The notes: generated by a model from the letters alone, not told the origin. 8,531 nucleotides of DNA from Methanobrevibacter sp. (GCA_009777005.1 WRMT01000120.1:1-8531), one strand, 5' to 3'; shown: positions 1 to 6,371, counted from the stretch's first letter. Numbers and translations are program-made.

Positions 1-440
1 TTTTAAAAATAATCGTTTAAATCATTTTAAATCTAATTTAAAGATTTTTAACATTATTTATAAAATTTTATTTGTAATAAATATTAAGAGAAATACTATA
101 TTAATAATATTTTTTAAATTTTTTTTTATTAAAATTAAATATAGTATAATATAGTATTTTGTCACTTTTTTAGAATAATAAAATTATATTGAACTTTAAT
201 TTATATTTTTATTAAATTTTGTGATAATGTAAGTTTAAAATTATAATGATCTTAATTTTTTTATAATTTAATTTATTTAATTATTAAACTTTATTTCATA
301 ATAATTTCCATGAATTACTATTTAAAAAGAAATTCAATAGTTTTAAAAAATTAGCATGATTTTTAAGAAGTTTTACTTAAGGTATTTTCATCAATGTCAA
401 ATCATAGAAATCTACTTTATTCATTATTCCTCAGTCATGT
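1..440. other. AT-rich intergenic stretch, no gene seen
   Basis: No open frame with coding character was found on either strand. A plus-strand open frame that begins at 394 only mirrors the minus-strand gene at 441-863. The stretch lies downstream of that gene's stop, so it should hold its 3' end and possibly the promoter of a gene beyond the left edge. The only structure is a set of short direct and inverted repeats at 91-159, listed separately. It contains no copy of the TAGCTA hexamer found in other gaps. Confidence 0.6.
91..159. repeat. 13-bp inverted repeat with 10-bp tandem direct repeat
   Basis: AAATACTATATTA at 91-103 is the exact reverse complement of the 13 bases at 147-159, with 43 bases between. 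The right arm overlaps a perfect tandem of the decamer AATATAGTAT (138-147 and 148-157). In DNA this AT-rich some chance repeats are expected, but a 13-bp perfect arm plus a tandem copy of its core is more than a homopolymer effect. It could be a transcription-factor site or a weak 3' structure. Function is unknown. Confidence 0.5.
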
Positions 441-863
441 TCAAATTCTGTTTTTAGCTAATAATTTTTTATATATGATTTCTTTTTCTTTTTCATTTCT
501 ACAGGAATCAAACCTATCAAAAAGACTAAATAAATATAGTCTTTCATTCATGGTCATACCACCGATATTTTTGATATTATCCTTCTTAAAGTCATATAAT
601 AGCTTCATTATTTTCAATAATTCTTTCTCATTTTCTTTTGGCCAAAAGGAATCAATGAATTTTTCAATTGTTTTTTCTAATTCATGAACAGTTTTATCAT
701 TATTCTTCCATTCTTTTAAAATGCATAAAATATCCTGTAAACTATCTTCAGTTCTTAAGTTCTCTATTTCAAATATTAATTCATCTAAAATCATAATAGA
801 AAAACCTTTAGAATATAATTTTTTTTTAATAACTAAAATATCGTTGTACAATTTTACCCTCAA
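441..863 (-). CDS. small soluble hypothetical protein, 5' end probably frameshifted
   Basis: This is a 140-codon frame ending in TGA at 441-443. I do not recognise the family with confidence. The product is predicted helical and charged, with no signal peptide or membrane segment. The most distinctive block is GGMTMNERLYLFSLFDRFD at residues 101-119, which recalls small conserved proteins of unknown function with an NERLY-type helix; this is a weak impression only. The first possible start in frame is TTG at 863, with no Shine-Dalgarno. ATG at 794-792 (residue 24) has AAAGG ten bases upstream and would give 117 residues. A third option is more attractive: ATG at 916-914, 9 nt after the stop of the DUF2004-like gene, begins MPRGKHILRDILKK in another frame and would join this frame by a -1 shift or one extra A in the A7 run at 880-874, giving 158 residues. 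It is probably co-transcribed with the DUF2004-like gene. Confidence 0.6.
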   Translation of the reverse strand: MRVKLYNDILVIKKKLYSKGFSIMILDELIFEIENLRTEDSLQDILCILKEWKNNDKTVHELEKTIEKFIDSFWPKENEKELLKIMKLLYDFKKDNIKNIGGMTMNERLYLFSLFDRFDSCRNEKEKEIIYKKLLAKNRI

Positions 864-925
864 GATTAACTTGTTTTTTTGAGTATATCCCTTAAAATAT
901 GTTTTCCTCGTGGCATTTTATTAAT

Positions 926-1417
926 TTAACTTTCATGTGAGAAATTTATTATTCTTAATTTTTCATCAATTTTTACACATAGTATTTCATCAGAATATTT
1001 TTTTGAAACCATATAATCTACAGAAACATTTATTGCATTGTTTTCTAAACTAAAAAGTAAATTTGGATATTTTAATTGTTCTACAATCTTTTTTATATCC
1101 ATTTCTTGGAAATTTTTCACACCAAATATTTCCATCAATACCTGTTCTTCTTCAAATATGTCAAAATGACATTCAAAATAATATTTAATGGTTTCATTTT
1201 TAGGAAAACTTTCAATAATAGCTTTTTTAGCTATTTTGTCTATTTCAACATATTTGTCAATAATTTCCAAACATTTTTCTAGCTTATCCTCGTAAAGTTG
1301 ATAATCACTAAAGAAAATGTTAATTTCCTGATTATTGTATTTAAAATCAGTGTTTCCATGACCTTCACTTATATCTACAATAACTTTCCCAAAATATTTA
1401 GTTTCAAATTCAACCAT
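926..1417 (-). CDS. DUF2004-like small protein
   Basis: The product is a 163-aa soluble protein with no signal peptide or membrane segment. It opens with FETKYFGKVIVDISEG and ends with a block around residues 134-163 (VDYMVSKKYSDEILCVKIDE, then a final HES) that matches what I recall of the DUF2004 family: a start built on YFG, an SDE in a beta-strand near the end, and a terminal SHES. The family has no established function. Small proteins of this type often lie beside other small soluble DUF proteins, and some such families are suspected to be immunity proteins, but no toxin gene is visible here. The ATG at 1417-1415 is well supported by GGAG six bases upstream. The stop TAA at 926-928 lies 9 nt before the candidate ATG of the next gene, suggesting one transcript. 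The upstream region carries a 21-bp-period tandem repeat. Confidence 0.75.
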   Translation of the reverse strand: MVEFETKYFGKVIVDISEGHGNTDFKYNNQEINIFFSDYQLYEDKLEKCLEIIDKYVEIDKIAKKAIIESFPKNETIKYYFECHFDIFEEEQVLMEIFGVKNFQEMDIKKIVEQLKYPNLLFSLENNAINVSVDYMVSKKYSDEILCVKIDEKLRIINFSHES

Positions 1418-1450
1418 TTATTTCTCCATCATATTTGATTAATTAAATTT

Positions 1451-1502
1451 TAATAATAATTATAGTAATTATAATAATAATTATAGTAATTATAATAATA
1501 AT
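1451..1502. repeat. 21-bp tandem repeat upstream of the DUF2004-like gene
   Basis: A unit of 21 bases (core TTATAGTAATTATAATAATAA) repeats without mismatch for about 2.5 copies. It then runs into further ATA triplets and a T8 tract ending at 1515. It sits 34-85 bases upstream of the ATG of the minus-strand DUF2004-like gene, where the promoter should be, and each unit contains a TATA-like CTATAATTA on the minus strand. Copy number in such a tract can change by slippage, which could alter promoter strength; that role is inference. Confidence 0.7.
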
Positions 1503-1510
1503 AATAATTT

Positions 1511-1552
1511 TTTTTCATGAAAAATTTAAGCCGTTACATGGATTTTATCCAT
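1511..1552 (-). terminator. possible terminator after the HAD gene
   Basis: ATGGAT and ATCCAT at 1538-1552 form a perfect 6-bp stem with a 3-nt loop, about 45 nt past the HAD stop. On the minus strand a short T run follows within the 14-bp palindrome TTTTTCATGAAAAA (1511-1524). The arrangement would suit a weak hairpin plus U-tract terminator. The hairpin also lies inside a 20-codon open frame (1588-1526) described under findings, so an alternative reading is possible. Confidence 0.35.
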
Positions 1553-1597
1553 ACTTTTAAACAATTTACCTATTTTTTGCATTTTCATTTCTTTTTT

Positions 1598-2335
1598 TCA
1601 CCCTATTATATTTTTAACATCACTAATTCTTTCTATTATATTGTCTGGAAGTATGTTAGTTTTATTCATGTCTATATCTTTTGTATTAATCCATGTAGTA
1701 GCTATCCCCAATTTTTTCGGTGGTTCTATATCCCATACTAAATTATCCCCCACCATCATTATTTTATTATTTGGGATCTTGGTCTCTTCTAACATATATT
1801 CATAAATTCTTATATCTGGCTTACCATATCCCACTTCACCTTCAATAAAAAAATAATCAAAATATTTTTCAATATCAAAACGCTTTAATTTTCCTCTTTG
1901 ACTTTCAGATGTTCCATTGGTCATTATGCCCAATTTCATTCCCTTCTTTTTTAGCAATTTTAAAGTAGCTTCAACATCTTCAAATAGATACCATGATTTT
2001 TCATGTATTTGTGTGTAATCATCTGCTAAATCATCTAGTTTTTCCCTGTCAATATTTAAAAAATCTTTTAATGCTAATTGTGCAATTTGTCTTCTTGCAT
2101 TAATTATATTTTTTCTTCCCTGTTTATGTCTTTCACTGTCTCCCCAATACCATTTTCTGGTATTCTGTATTTTATCCAATAAAATATTCTTTTCTATTTG
2201 AATATTTTCCTCTTTTATAAATAATTCAATAGCTTTACTCCAAGCATCCTTTCCTACAAGGTCAAAAGCCATAAGGGTATCATCCAAATCAAATAGTATT
2301 AATTCAAATTTCATAGTAATTTGATTTTTTTTCAT
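1598..2335 (-). CDS. HAD superfamily hydrolase (subfamily IA phosphatase-like)
   Basis: This 245-aa cytoplasmic enzyme is predicted to hydrolyse phosphate esters through an aspartyl-phosphate intermediate; its substrate is not evident. All four HAD motifs are present: DLDDT at 16-20 (nucleophile D16, acid/base D18), TNGT at 139-142, the lysine of GYGKPD at 169-174 (K172), and GDNLVWDI at 196-203 with metal-binding D197 and D202. The helical segment at about residues 24-115 fits a C1 cap, and the WYWGDSERHKQGRKNI stretch at 62-77 is typical of COG1011-type members. Length is normal. The ATG at 2335 is one base after the TAA of the preceding 151-aa gene (TAAAATG), so translation is probably coupled. 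No nearby Shine-Dalgarno is visible. A second ATG at residue 8 (2314) would keep every motif. Confidence 0.9.
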   Translation of the reverse strand: MKKNQITMKFELILFDLDDTLMAFDLVGKDAWSKAIELFIKEENIQIEKNILLDKIQNTRKWYWGDSERHKQGRKNIINARRQIAQLALKDFLNIDREKLDDLADDYTQIHEKSWYLFEDVEATLKLLKKKGMKLGIMTNGTSESQRGKLKRFDIEKYFDYFFIEGEVGYGKPDIRIYEYMLEETKIPNNKIMMVGDNLVWDIEPPKKLGIATTWINTKDIDMNKTNILPDNIIERISDVKNIIG

Positions 2336-2336
2336 T

Positions 2337-2792
2337 TTATTTTGAAGATATTAATTCTCCACATTCTCCAGTTTCAATATCAAATGAAAATCTATAATCA
2401 AGTCCATTAATATTTACGAAAAAATAAAGTTCTTTATTTATATAATAGGCATCATAAAAATTAAATTCTTTAAGATTATATTCCAACACTTTACTTCTAT
2501 TTTTTTCCAACAATTCCTTAATATTAAATTTTACTTCATTATTTCCACTAATTATATATGCTTTATTTTTAATTTTATTAAATGGCTCTTCAATTATTGC
2601 AATATTTTTATTATTTTTCAATAATACTGCTTCAATTTTCTTACCCTTTTGCAATTTGAATTTCTGTCCATTATACTCCCATTCTACTCCAATAGCTAAT
2701 AAATCATTAACAGACAATTGTAAATGATTTTTTATTTTATCATATTTTTCAAATCTTTCAATAGTTGCAAAATTTCTTATTTCATTTTCCAT
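2337..2792 (-). CDS. hypothetical protein coupled to the HAD phosphatase
   Basis: I do not recognise this 151-aa soluble protein. It has a charged helical start (ENEIRNFATIERFEKYDKIK), then alternating beta-type stretches around YNGQKFKLQKGKKIEAVLL and a C-terminal block near residues 119-151 containing ELYFFVNINGLDYRFSFDIE. No signal peptide, membrane segment or catalytic motif was seen. I chose ATG at 2792 because GAGG lies six bases upstream. The frame stays open eleven codons further, to a TTG at 2825, but that start has no ribosome-binding site. The stop TAA is one base from the HAD start, so the two are almost certainly made from one mRNA in related amounts, suggesting a linked task. 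Its upstream gap (2793-2970) carries two TAGCTA copies, one within the 12-bp palindrome AATTAGCTAATT (2933-2944). Confidence 0.75.
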   Translation of the reverse strand: MENEIRNFATIERFEKYDKIKNHLQLSVNDLLAIGVEWEYNGQKFKLQKGKKIEAVLLKNNKNIAIIEEPFNKIKNKAYIISGNNEVKFNIKELLEKNRSKVLEYNLKEFNFYDAYYINKELYFFVNINGLDYRFSFDIETGECGELISSK

Positions 2793-2970
2793 TATATTCC
2801 TCAAAAATAAGGGTTTTTTGTGCAATTATTGGATAATAGGCGAAATTTAGACATATTGCTAAAATAATCTTTATGATTTCTTACTTTTTCAAAAATAGCT
2901 ATTTAATCAGTTTATCCCTAGTTTTTCATGTGAATTAGCTAATTATTATTATTTTTTATTATTTTTATTA

Positions 2971-3639
2971 TTATTTTTTTGCCCATAACACCCCAAAGCA
3001 ATATGCTTTGTATAAATGGTCAACATTAGAAAATCCTGCCTTTTTTAACCATTTTAGATGAGTGCTAATTGGAACTTTTTTATCTAATTTTAACCTTTCA
3101 ATTGCTTTAAGTTTAGCTTTATCATCAAGACCATTATCTTTAGCTTTTTTTATAATCCATTTTTCATACTTATTGTTTGAAAATTCACTTTCACCAGCTA
3201 TCATCTCGGCATTAACAAAAATTCCATCTTTTTTTAGCCAATTAAATATTTTATTATACAATTTCTCTTGTTCATAAGTTTCCAAGTGATGAATAGCTAA
3301 GGATGAAATCACAATATCATATTTTTCATTAGGTGTAAAATCAAGGATATTTTTATTAAAAAAATTAATATTAATATTATTTGAAAACCTTTCTTTAGCT
3401 ATATTCAGCATATCTTCAGCTAAATCAACTAAATCCATTTTTGCCTCTGGGAACTTATTTAAAAACATCTGCGAAAATAAACCTGTTCCAGCACCTATTT
3501 CTATAACTTTAGGTTGTTTTGCATTTATTTCAATGTTTTCAATAGCTATTCCATAAAAATCATCAAAAACAGGAATTAACTTTTTTCTTTGATTATCATA
3601 ATCTTTAGCTATTTTGTTAAATTCATTAGCTACATCCAT
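2971..3639 (-). CDS. class I SAM-dependent methyltransferase
   Basis: This 222-aa cytoplasmic enzyme should transfer a methyl group from S-adenosylmethionine; the acceptor cannot be told from sequence. The Rossmann-type fold is clear (numbering from the TTG one codon before the ATG). Motif I is VIEIGAGTGLF at 46-56, the acidic ribose-contact region is MDLVDLAEDML at 69-79, NILDF at 98-102 fits the adenine-side motif, and YDIVISSLAIHHL at 108-120 is the motif IV strand. A C-terminal half with KWLKKAGFSNVDHLY at 197-211 is typical of the UbiE/type 11-12 group that includes small-molecule and tRNA enzymes. The ATG at 3639 is preceded by GTGAT, which pairs with the archaeal 16S tail at suitable spacing. 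The TTG at 3642 is a less likely start. It appears monocistronic: 197 bases of very AT-rich DNA separate it from the acetyltransferase and 178 from the next gene. Confidence 0.88.
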   Translation of the reverse strand: MDVANEFNKIAKDYDNQRKKLIPVFDDFYGIAIENIEINAKQPKVIEIGAGTGLFSQMFLNKFPEAKMDLVDLAEDMLNIAKERFSNNININFFNKNILDFTPNEKYDIVISSLAIHHLETYEQEKLYNKIFNWLKKDGIFVNAEMIAGESEFSNNKYEKWIIKKAKDNGLDDKAKLKAIERLKLDKKVPISTHLKWLKKAGFSNVDHLYKAYCFGVLWAKK

Positions 3640-3782
3640 CAAATCACATTTTTGATATTATTTAATTTTTTTTATTTTTTTAATATTTTTTAATAAATTT
3701 AAATATTTAGATATGTAATTTTAATAATTTTTTTTTAATATTTTTTTAATTTTTTAAATTTTATTTTTAATTTTTTAAAATC

Positions 3783-3809
3783 TATTTCAATGATTTATAT
3801 GTTGAAATA
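3783..3809 (-). terminator. hairpin in the acetyltransferase 3' region
   Basis: TATTTCAA (3783-3790) and TTGAAATA (3802-3809) form a perfect 8-bp stem around an 11-base loop. It starts 28 bases beyond the stop codon of the acetyltransferase in the minus direction and is followed by A-rich and T-rich tracts down to about 3660. It may end or protect that transcript. There is no strong U-tract directly after it on the minus strand, so a 3'-UTR structure is as likely as a terminator. Confidence 0.35.
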
Positions 3810-3836
3810 TTGGTAAAAAGTATTTTTAACTTTGTT

Positions 3837-4361
3837 TTAATCTTTTTTAGTTTTTGAAAAGACAAAAACATCATATGGTTCATTATTTTTAATAATAGTT
3901 ATGGGGGAGCTGGATTCTTGACAAAAACCTGATTTTATTAAAACTCTTTGAGAAGCTTTATTTTCAATAAATGGAGTTGCATAAATTCTATCAATATCAA
4001 AAGTCTTAAATCCATAATCAACCATTTTTTCAATAGCTAAAGTCATTATTCCTTTGTTCCAATATTTTTCACCTATCCAATAACCAAGTTCGCCTTCTTT
4101 TCTTTTAGATTCTGTTTGAGGAGTAATAGCTATTGCTCCTGCAGCCTCTCCTTCAATTTCAATTGCAAAGACTTTGGTAGGATTATCTTTAGAAATATGG
4201 TCTATATATAATTTAGCATCTTCTTTAAAGTAAGGATGTGGAAATTCATTTGTTAAGAATTTAGCTACATTGTAATTATTCGCATGTTTAACTACATTGT
4301 CTACATCGCTTTTTCTAAATTTTCTCAAAATAAAATTAATTTTATTATTTAAATTATTCAT
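3837..4361 (-). CDS. GNAT acetyltransferase, RimJ/RimL type
   Basis: This 174-aa cytoplasmic protein is predicted to move an acetyl group from acetyl-CoA to an amine, such as a protein N-terminus or a small molecule. The N-terminal strand FILRKFRKSDVDNVV at 10-24 is the usual opening of the Acetyltransf_3 group. GAIAITP (75-81) and ELGYWIGEKYWNKGIMTLAI (91-110) form strand 4 and the acetyl-CoA pyrophosphate loop; the loop reads NKGIMT rather than the common RGxGxG/A, a mild variation seen in this subfamily. RIYATPFIENKASQRVLIKSGF at 125-146 is the characteristic motif B region with the conserved Asn. Length is normal. The ATG at 4361 has no visible Shine-Dalgarno. A TATA-like box at 4411-4420 would place the transcript start near 4388, leaving a short leader. 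Confidence 0.88.
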   Translation of the reverse strand: MNNLNNKINFILRKFRKSDVDNVVKHANNYNVAKFLTNEFPHPYFKEDAKLYIDHISKDNPTKVFAIEIEGEAAGAIAITPQTESKRKEGELGYWIGEKYWNKGIMTLAIEKMVDYGFKTFDIDRIYATPFIENKASQRVLIKSGFCQESSSPITIIKNNEPYDVFVFSKTKKD

Positions 4362-4720
4362 GTTAACACAAAACTTGAAAGTAACTTATTATTAGCTATA
4401 AATTGTTTGTTTTATATTATTTTTCTTTGAAATGGATATATGTTTCTTTTCTTCTTTTTTATCATCTCATAATCACTTAGTTTTATTAAAAATTGTGCTG
4501 AAAAACAAATTTTCATTCTATTTTTCGTTTGCTTCTACACTAGAACATATAGCTATGTTTTCAAAAGATTTCATATGATTATTATAATATTGTATAGCTA
4601 TTTATTATAATGTTTTGATTTATTAATAAAATAGCTAATAGTACTACTTGGATTTTATGAAAAATATTAATTACTTAAGCACGATAAAAATAATATAAAA
4701 AGAAAGAAGTGTGTGAAAAT
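4362..4720. promoter_or_regulatory. divergent intergenic region with four TAGCTA copies
   Basis: This gap separates two genes pointing away from each other, so it must hold both promoters. For the acetyltransferase, the minus-strand box ATAATATAAA (4420-4411) is the best TATA candidate. For the lipoprotein, TATAAAA at 4694-4700 lies about 25 bases before the ATG, which would give an almost leaderless mRNA; TTTATTATAA at 4601-4610 is an alternative. TAGCTA occurs at 4393, 4550, 4595 and 4632. The copy at 4550 is flanked by AACAT and ATGTT, giving a longer interrupted dyad at 4544-4559. No coding frame was seen here. Confidence 0.5.
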
Positions 4721-5092
4721 ATGAACAAGGAAACAATAGGATTAATAATAATACTAATAATAGCTATTGTCTCTATTAGTGGATGCACTGATAATAACTC
4801 ATCATTAAATAATAATAGTGGGAATAATAGCACGAATTATAGTGAAGAAGATTTAGCTGTGATTAAGGCTGAACTTCAATTTTTGGATGATAATCCTGAT
4901 ATTGAATTTATTAACATGAATTTAAACAAAACAGAAGTTGTTTTAACCACATATGATGGCGTAGAAGTGTATAAAGTAACATTAGCTATAAATGGATTTA
5001 AACCTAAAAATGGATCTATGATTGTGTATGAAGAACCAGAATATTCTGTTTATTATGTTGATTTAGATACTGGAAACATTATATCTTCATAA
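4721..5092 (+). CDS. small lipoprotein, possibly with a PepSY-like C-terminal domain
   Basis: This 123-aa protein should be exported and anchored by lipid on the outer face of the cell membrane. Residues 1-22 form a short charged start (MNKET), a long hydrophobic core (IGLIIILIIAIVSI) and a lipobox ending SGC, with C22 as the lipidated cysteine. An Asn/Ser-rich linker with several N-x-S/T sites follows at about 25-40, as is usual for methanogen surface proteins. The folded part (41-123) has alternating strands and ends near YYVDLDTGNIISS, which resembles the last strand of PepSY/YpeB-type domains; that assignment is tentative. I chose ATG at 4721 over GTG at 4709 because GTGA sits four bases upstream and the signal peptide then starts normally. 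It is the only plus-strand gene in the window and stands alone. Confidence 0.8.
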   Translation: MNKETIGLIIILIIAIVSISGCTDNNSSLNNNSGNNSTNYSEEDLAVIKAELQFLDDNPDIEFINMNLNKTEVVLTTYDGVEVYKVTLAINGFKPKNGSMIVYEEPEYSVYYVDLDTGNIISS

Positions 5093-5141
5093 AAAATTAT
5101 TACTACGAATTATGGTGATGAACACAACATTTTATTTTTAT

Positions 5142-5184
5142 TTTAAAAACTTTAGTTTTTAAAGTTAGAAAATCCTGATTTTCT
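5142..5184 (+). terminator. double-hairpin terminator of the lipoprotein gene
   Basis: The first palindrome, 5142-5163, has arms TTTAAAAACT and AGTTTTTAAA separated by TT. Immediately after it, 5167-5184 has arms AGAAAATC and GATTTTCT separated by CT, followed by a T-rich stretch (TTATTT). Both lie 50-92 bases past the lipoprotein stop, and a T-rich tract (5130-5144) precedes the first. The first palindrome could also stop transcripts coming from the right. Confidence 0.6.
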
Positions 5185-5460
5185 TTATTTATAAATAAAT
5201 TTTTAATAATTTAAATAAAATAATTTATATTATTCAAAATTTTTAATTTATTATTTTAATTTATAATCTGTTTTTAATTCATTATTTAAATAATTTAATC
5301 TTTATAAATATTATTAGTATATAATTAGTATATATAATTAAAATTTAAAGAATTATAAATGATTTAAACTATTTAATCAAATTAAATTTTTTTATTAAAT
5401 ATAAGAATATTATTTGAAAAATTTAATAATTCTTTGAAGATAAATTAGGATAATTACTAT

Positions 5461-5478
5461 AAAAAAAATAATAAAAAA
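5461..5478 (-). terminator. U-tract terminator of the DUF4240 gene
   Basis: On the minus strand, about 14-31 bases after the TAA of the DUF4240 gene, the sequence reads as a T6 run, then ATTA, then a T8 run (A runs at 5473-5478 and 5461-5468 on the plus strand). Archaeal RNA polymerase commonly terminates at such runs without a hairpin. Confidence 0.55.
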
Positions 5479-5491
5479 TTTAAGAGTATTA

Positions 5492-6061
5492 TTACCAATA
5501 TTTATCATATAACATTGGAACTACTAACCTTAAACTTTCACTGTCATCGTCATCCCAGTCAATATTAATATCTTCTCCAAATTCTATGGAATCTATTATT
5601 TCATTTGTTTCTGAAGAATCTAATTCATATTCTCTGAACTTTTCAAAATATATATTTATATCATTGGTTCCAATGTTTTTATTAAATGCCTGGAGGGGAA
5701 CAGATAACATATCTTCATTTTCAAAATAATCACAATCAGGAGCTATGTCTAAATCACTTATTGAATCAGGATCTATTAAAGCATTTAAATAAGGTTCTTC
5801 TCCTCTTGAGATCAACCATCCTTTAAAATAATCAAAACAGTCATCTGAACAACCACCATTCATAACATAAGCTGCAGCCCACAGTTTACTTTTATAAGCT
5901 GCCTCATCATAAACTTGATAAATTTTTGCAAATTTCAATATTTCTTCCTCTGAATAATTAGCTAATTTATCAATTAAGATTTCCATTTGTTTATCAGTAG
6001 CCCATTTTCCTTCTTGAAATGATTCTTGAATCAATTCCCAAAATTCATTTTTATTCATCAT
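5492..6061 (-). CDS. DUF4240 domain protein
   Basis: This 189-aa acidic soluble protein has no signal peptide or membrane segment. Residues 1-100 match the pattern I know for DUF4240: an opening NKNEFWELIQES, a helix with ILIDKLANYSEEEILKF (28-44), then LWAAAYVMNGGCSDDCFDYF (60-79) and GWLISRGEEPYLNALIDPDS (81-100), including the signature GGCSDD. The family's function is not established. The second half is very acidic (WDDDDSES at 169-176) and ends with PMLYDKYW. ATG at 6061 is supported by GGAG seven bases upstream; a second ATG follows directly. It stands alone between the convergent gap and the 310-base gap downstream of the exporter, and a TATA-like box lies about 57 bases upstream. Confidence 0.88.
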   Translation of the reverse strand: MMNKNEFWELIQESFQEGKWATDKQMEILIDKLANYSEEEILKFAKIYQVYDEAAYKSKLWAAAYVMNGGCSDDCFDYFKGWLISRGEEPYLNALIDPDSISDLDIAPDCDYFENEDMLSVPLQAFNKNIGTNDINIYFEKFREYELDSSETNEIIDSIEFGEDINIDWDDDDSESLRLVVPMLYDKYW

Positions 6062-6093
6062 AATTTGACTCCATTTTTAATAAATAACACTAA

Positions 6094-6125
6094 TAGCTAA
6101 TAATTAAATCAAAAACTTATATTAA
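6094..6125 (-). promoter_or_regulatory. candidate promoter of the DUF4240 gene
   Basis: On the minus strand TTAATATAAG (6125-6116) is TATA-like. A start site about 26 bases downstream would fall near 6094, leaving a leader of about 33 bases that contains the GGAG ribosome-binding site. A TAGCTA copy at 6094-6099 sits at that predicted start. This is assigned by spacing and composition only. Confidence 0.35.
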
Positions 6126-6206
6126 TTTAATAATTATATTCTAATAATTAATTTATATTTTTATTTTATCTTTTAATAAAAAATATAGCTAATAATTTTA
6201 AAATAA

Positions 6207-6358
6207 AAATTTTTAAGATACTTTCATATAATTTAGAGAATTTATTATCCTTGCACTGCAATTTTTGACAGTCTTTAAATTTAAATTTTTAAGATACTTT
6301 CATATAATTTAGAGAATTTATTATCCTAGCACTGCAATTTTTGACAGTTTTTAAATTT
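6207..6358. repeat. tandem duplication of a 76-bp unit
   Basis: Bases 6207-6282 and 6283-6358 are two directly adjacent copies. By eye they differ at only two positions (T/A at 6252 versus 6328, and C/T at 6273 versus 6349), and three further bases repeat after the second copy. Each unit carries ACTGCAA and TTGACAGT, which fold as a short hairpin with one bulged base, and is much richer in G and C than the surrounding gap. The pair begins 13 bases past the exporter stop and lies within the gap before the DUF4240 gene. The high identity shows a recent duplication or selection for the sequence. There are only two copies and no spacers, so it is not a CRISPR. Confidence 0.9.
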
Positions 6359-6371
6359 AAAATTTTAAAAA

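Larger units (their letters stand above)
5093..5491. other. convergent intergenic region
   Basis: The lipoprotein gene ends at its left side and the DUF4240 gene at its right, so both transcripts end here. It contains two palindromic terminator-like structures near the left end and an A-tract (U-tract on the minus strand) near the right end, each listed separately. The middle part, about 5190-5460, is almost pure A/T with no coding frame and no TAGCTA copy. Nothing else is supported. Confidence 0.6.

Noticed and set aside
394..687. Plus-strand 97-codon open frame, Phe/Ser-rich
   Set aside because: It is the antisense of the minus-strand gene at 441-863; its Phe/Ser composition is the usual mirror of a Lys/Glu-rich gene, and it has no ribosome-binding site.
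1076..1282. Plus-strand 68-codon open frame
   Set aside because: It lies wholly opposite the well-supported DUF2004-like gene and is a Phe/Tyr-rich shadow.
1517..1741. Plus-strand 74-codon open frame
   Set aside because: Most of it is antisense to the HAD gene motif IV region; its aromatic-rich translation is typical of antisense reading.
2793..2825. TTG start extending the 151-aa protein by 11 residues
   Set aside because: The internal ATG has GAGG at proper spacing whereas the TTG has none, and the extension covers the Shine-Dalgarno itself.
2801..2854. 17-codon minus-strand frame (MSKFRLLSNNCTKNPYF) upstream of the 151-aa gene
   Set aside because: It has no ribosome-binding site and a length expected by chance in this composition; the only attraction is its stop next to the downstream Shine-Dalgarno.
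3062..3277. Plus-strand 71-codon open frame
   Set aside because: It lies wholly antisense to the methyltransferase gene and has no ribosome-binding site.
6207..6358. CRISPR-like array
   Set aside because: There are only two copies, joined directly with no spacer, and the unit is 76 bp long; no cas gene is near.
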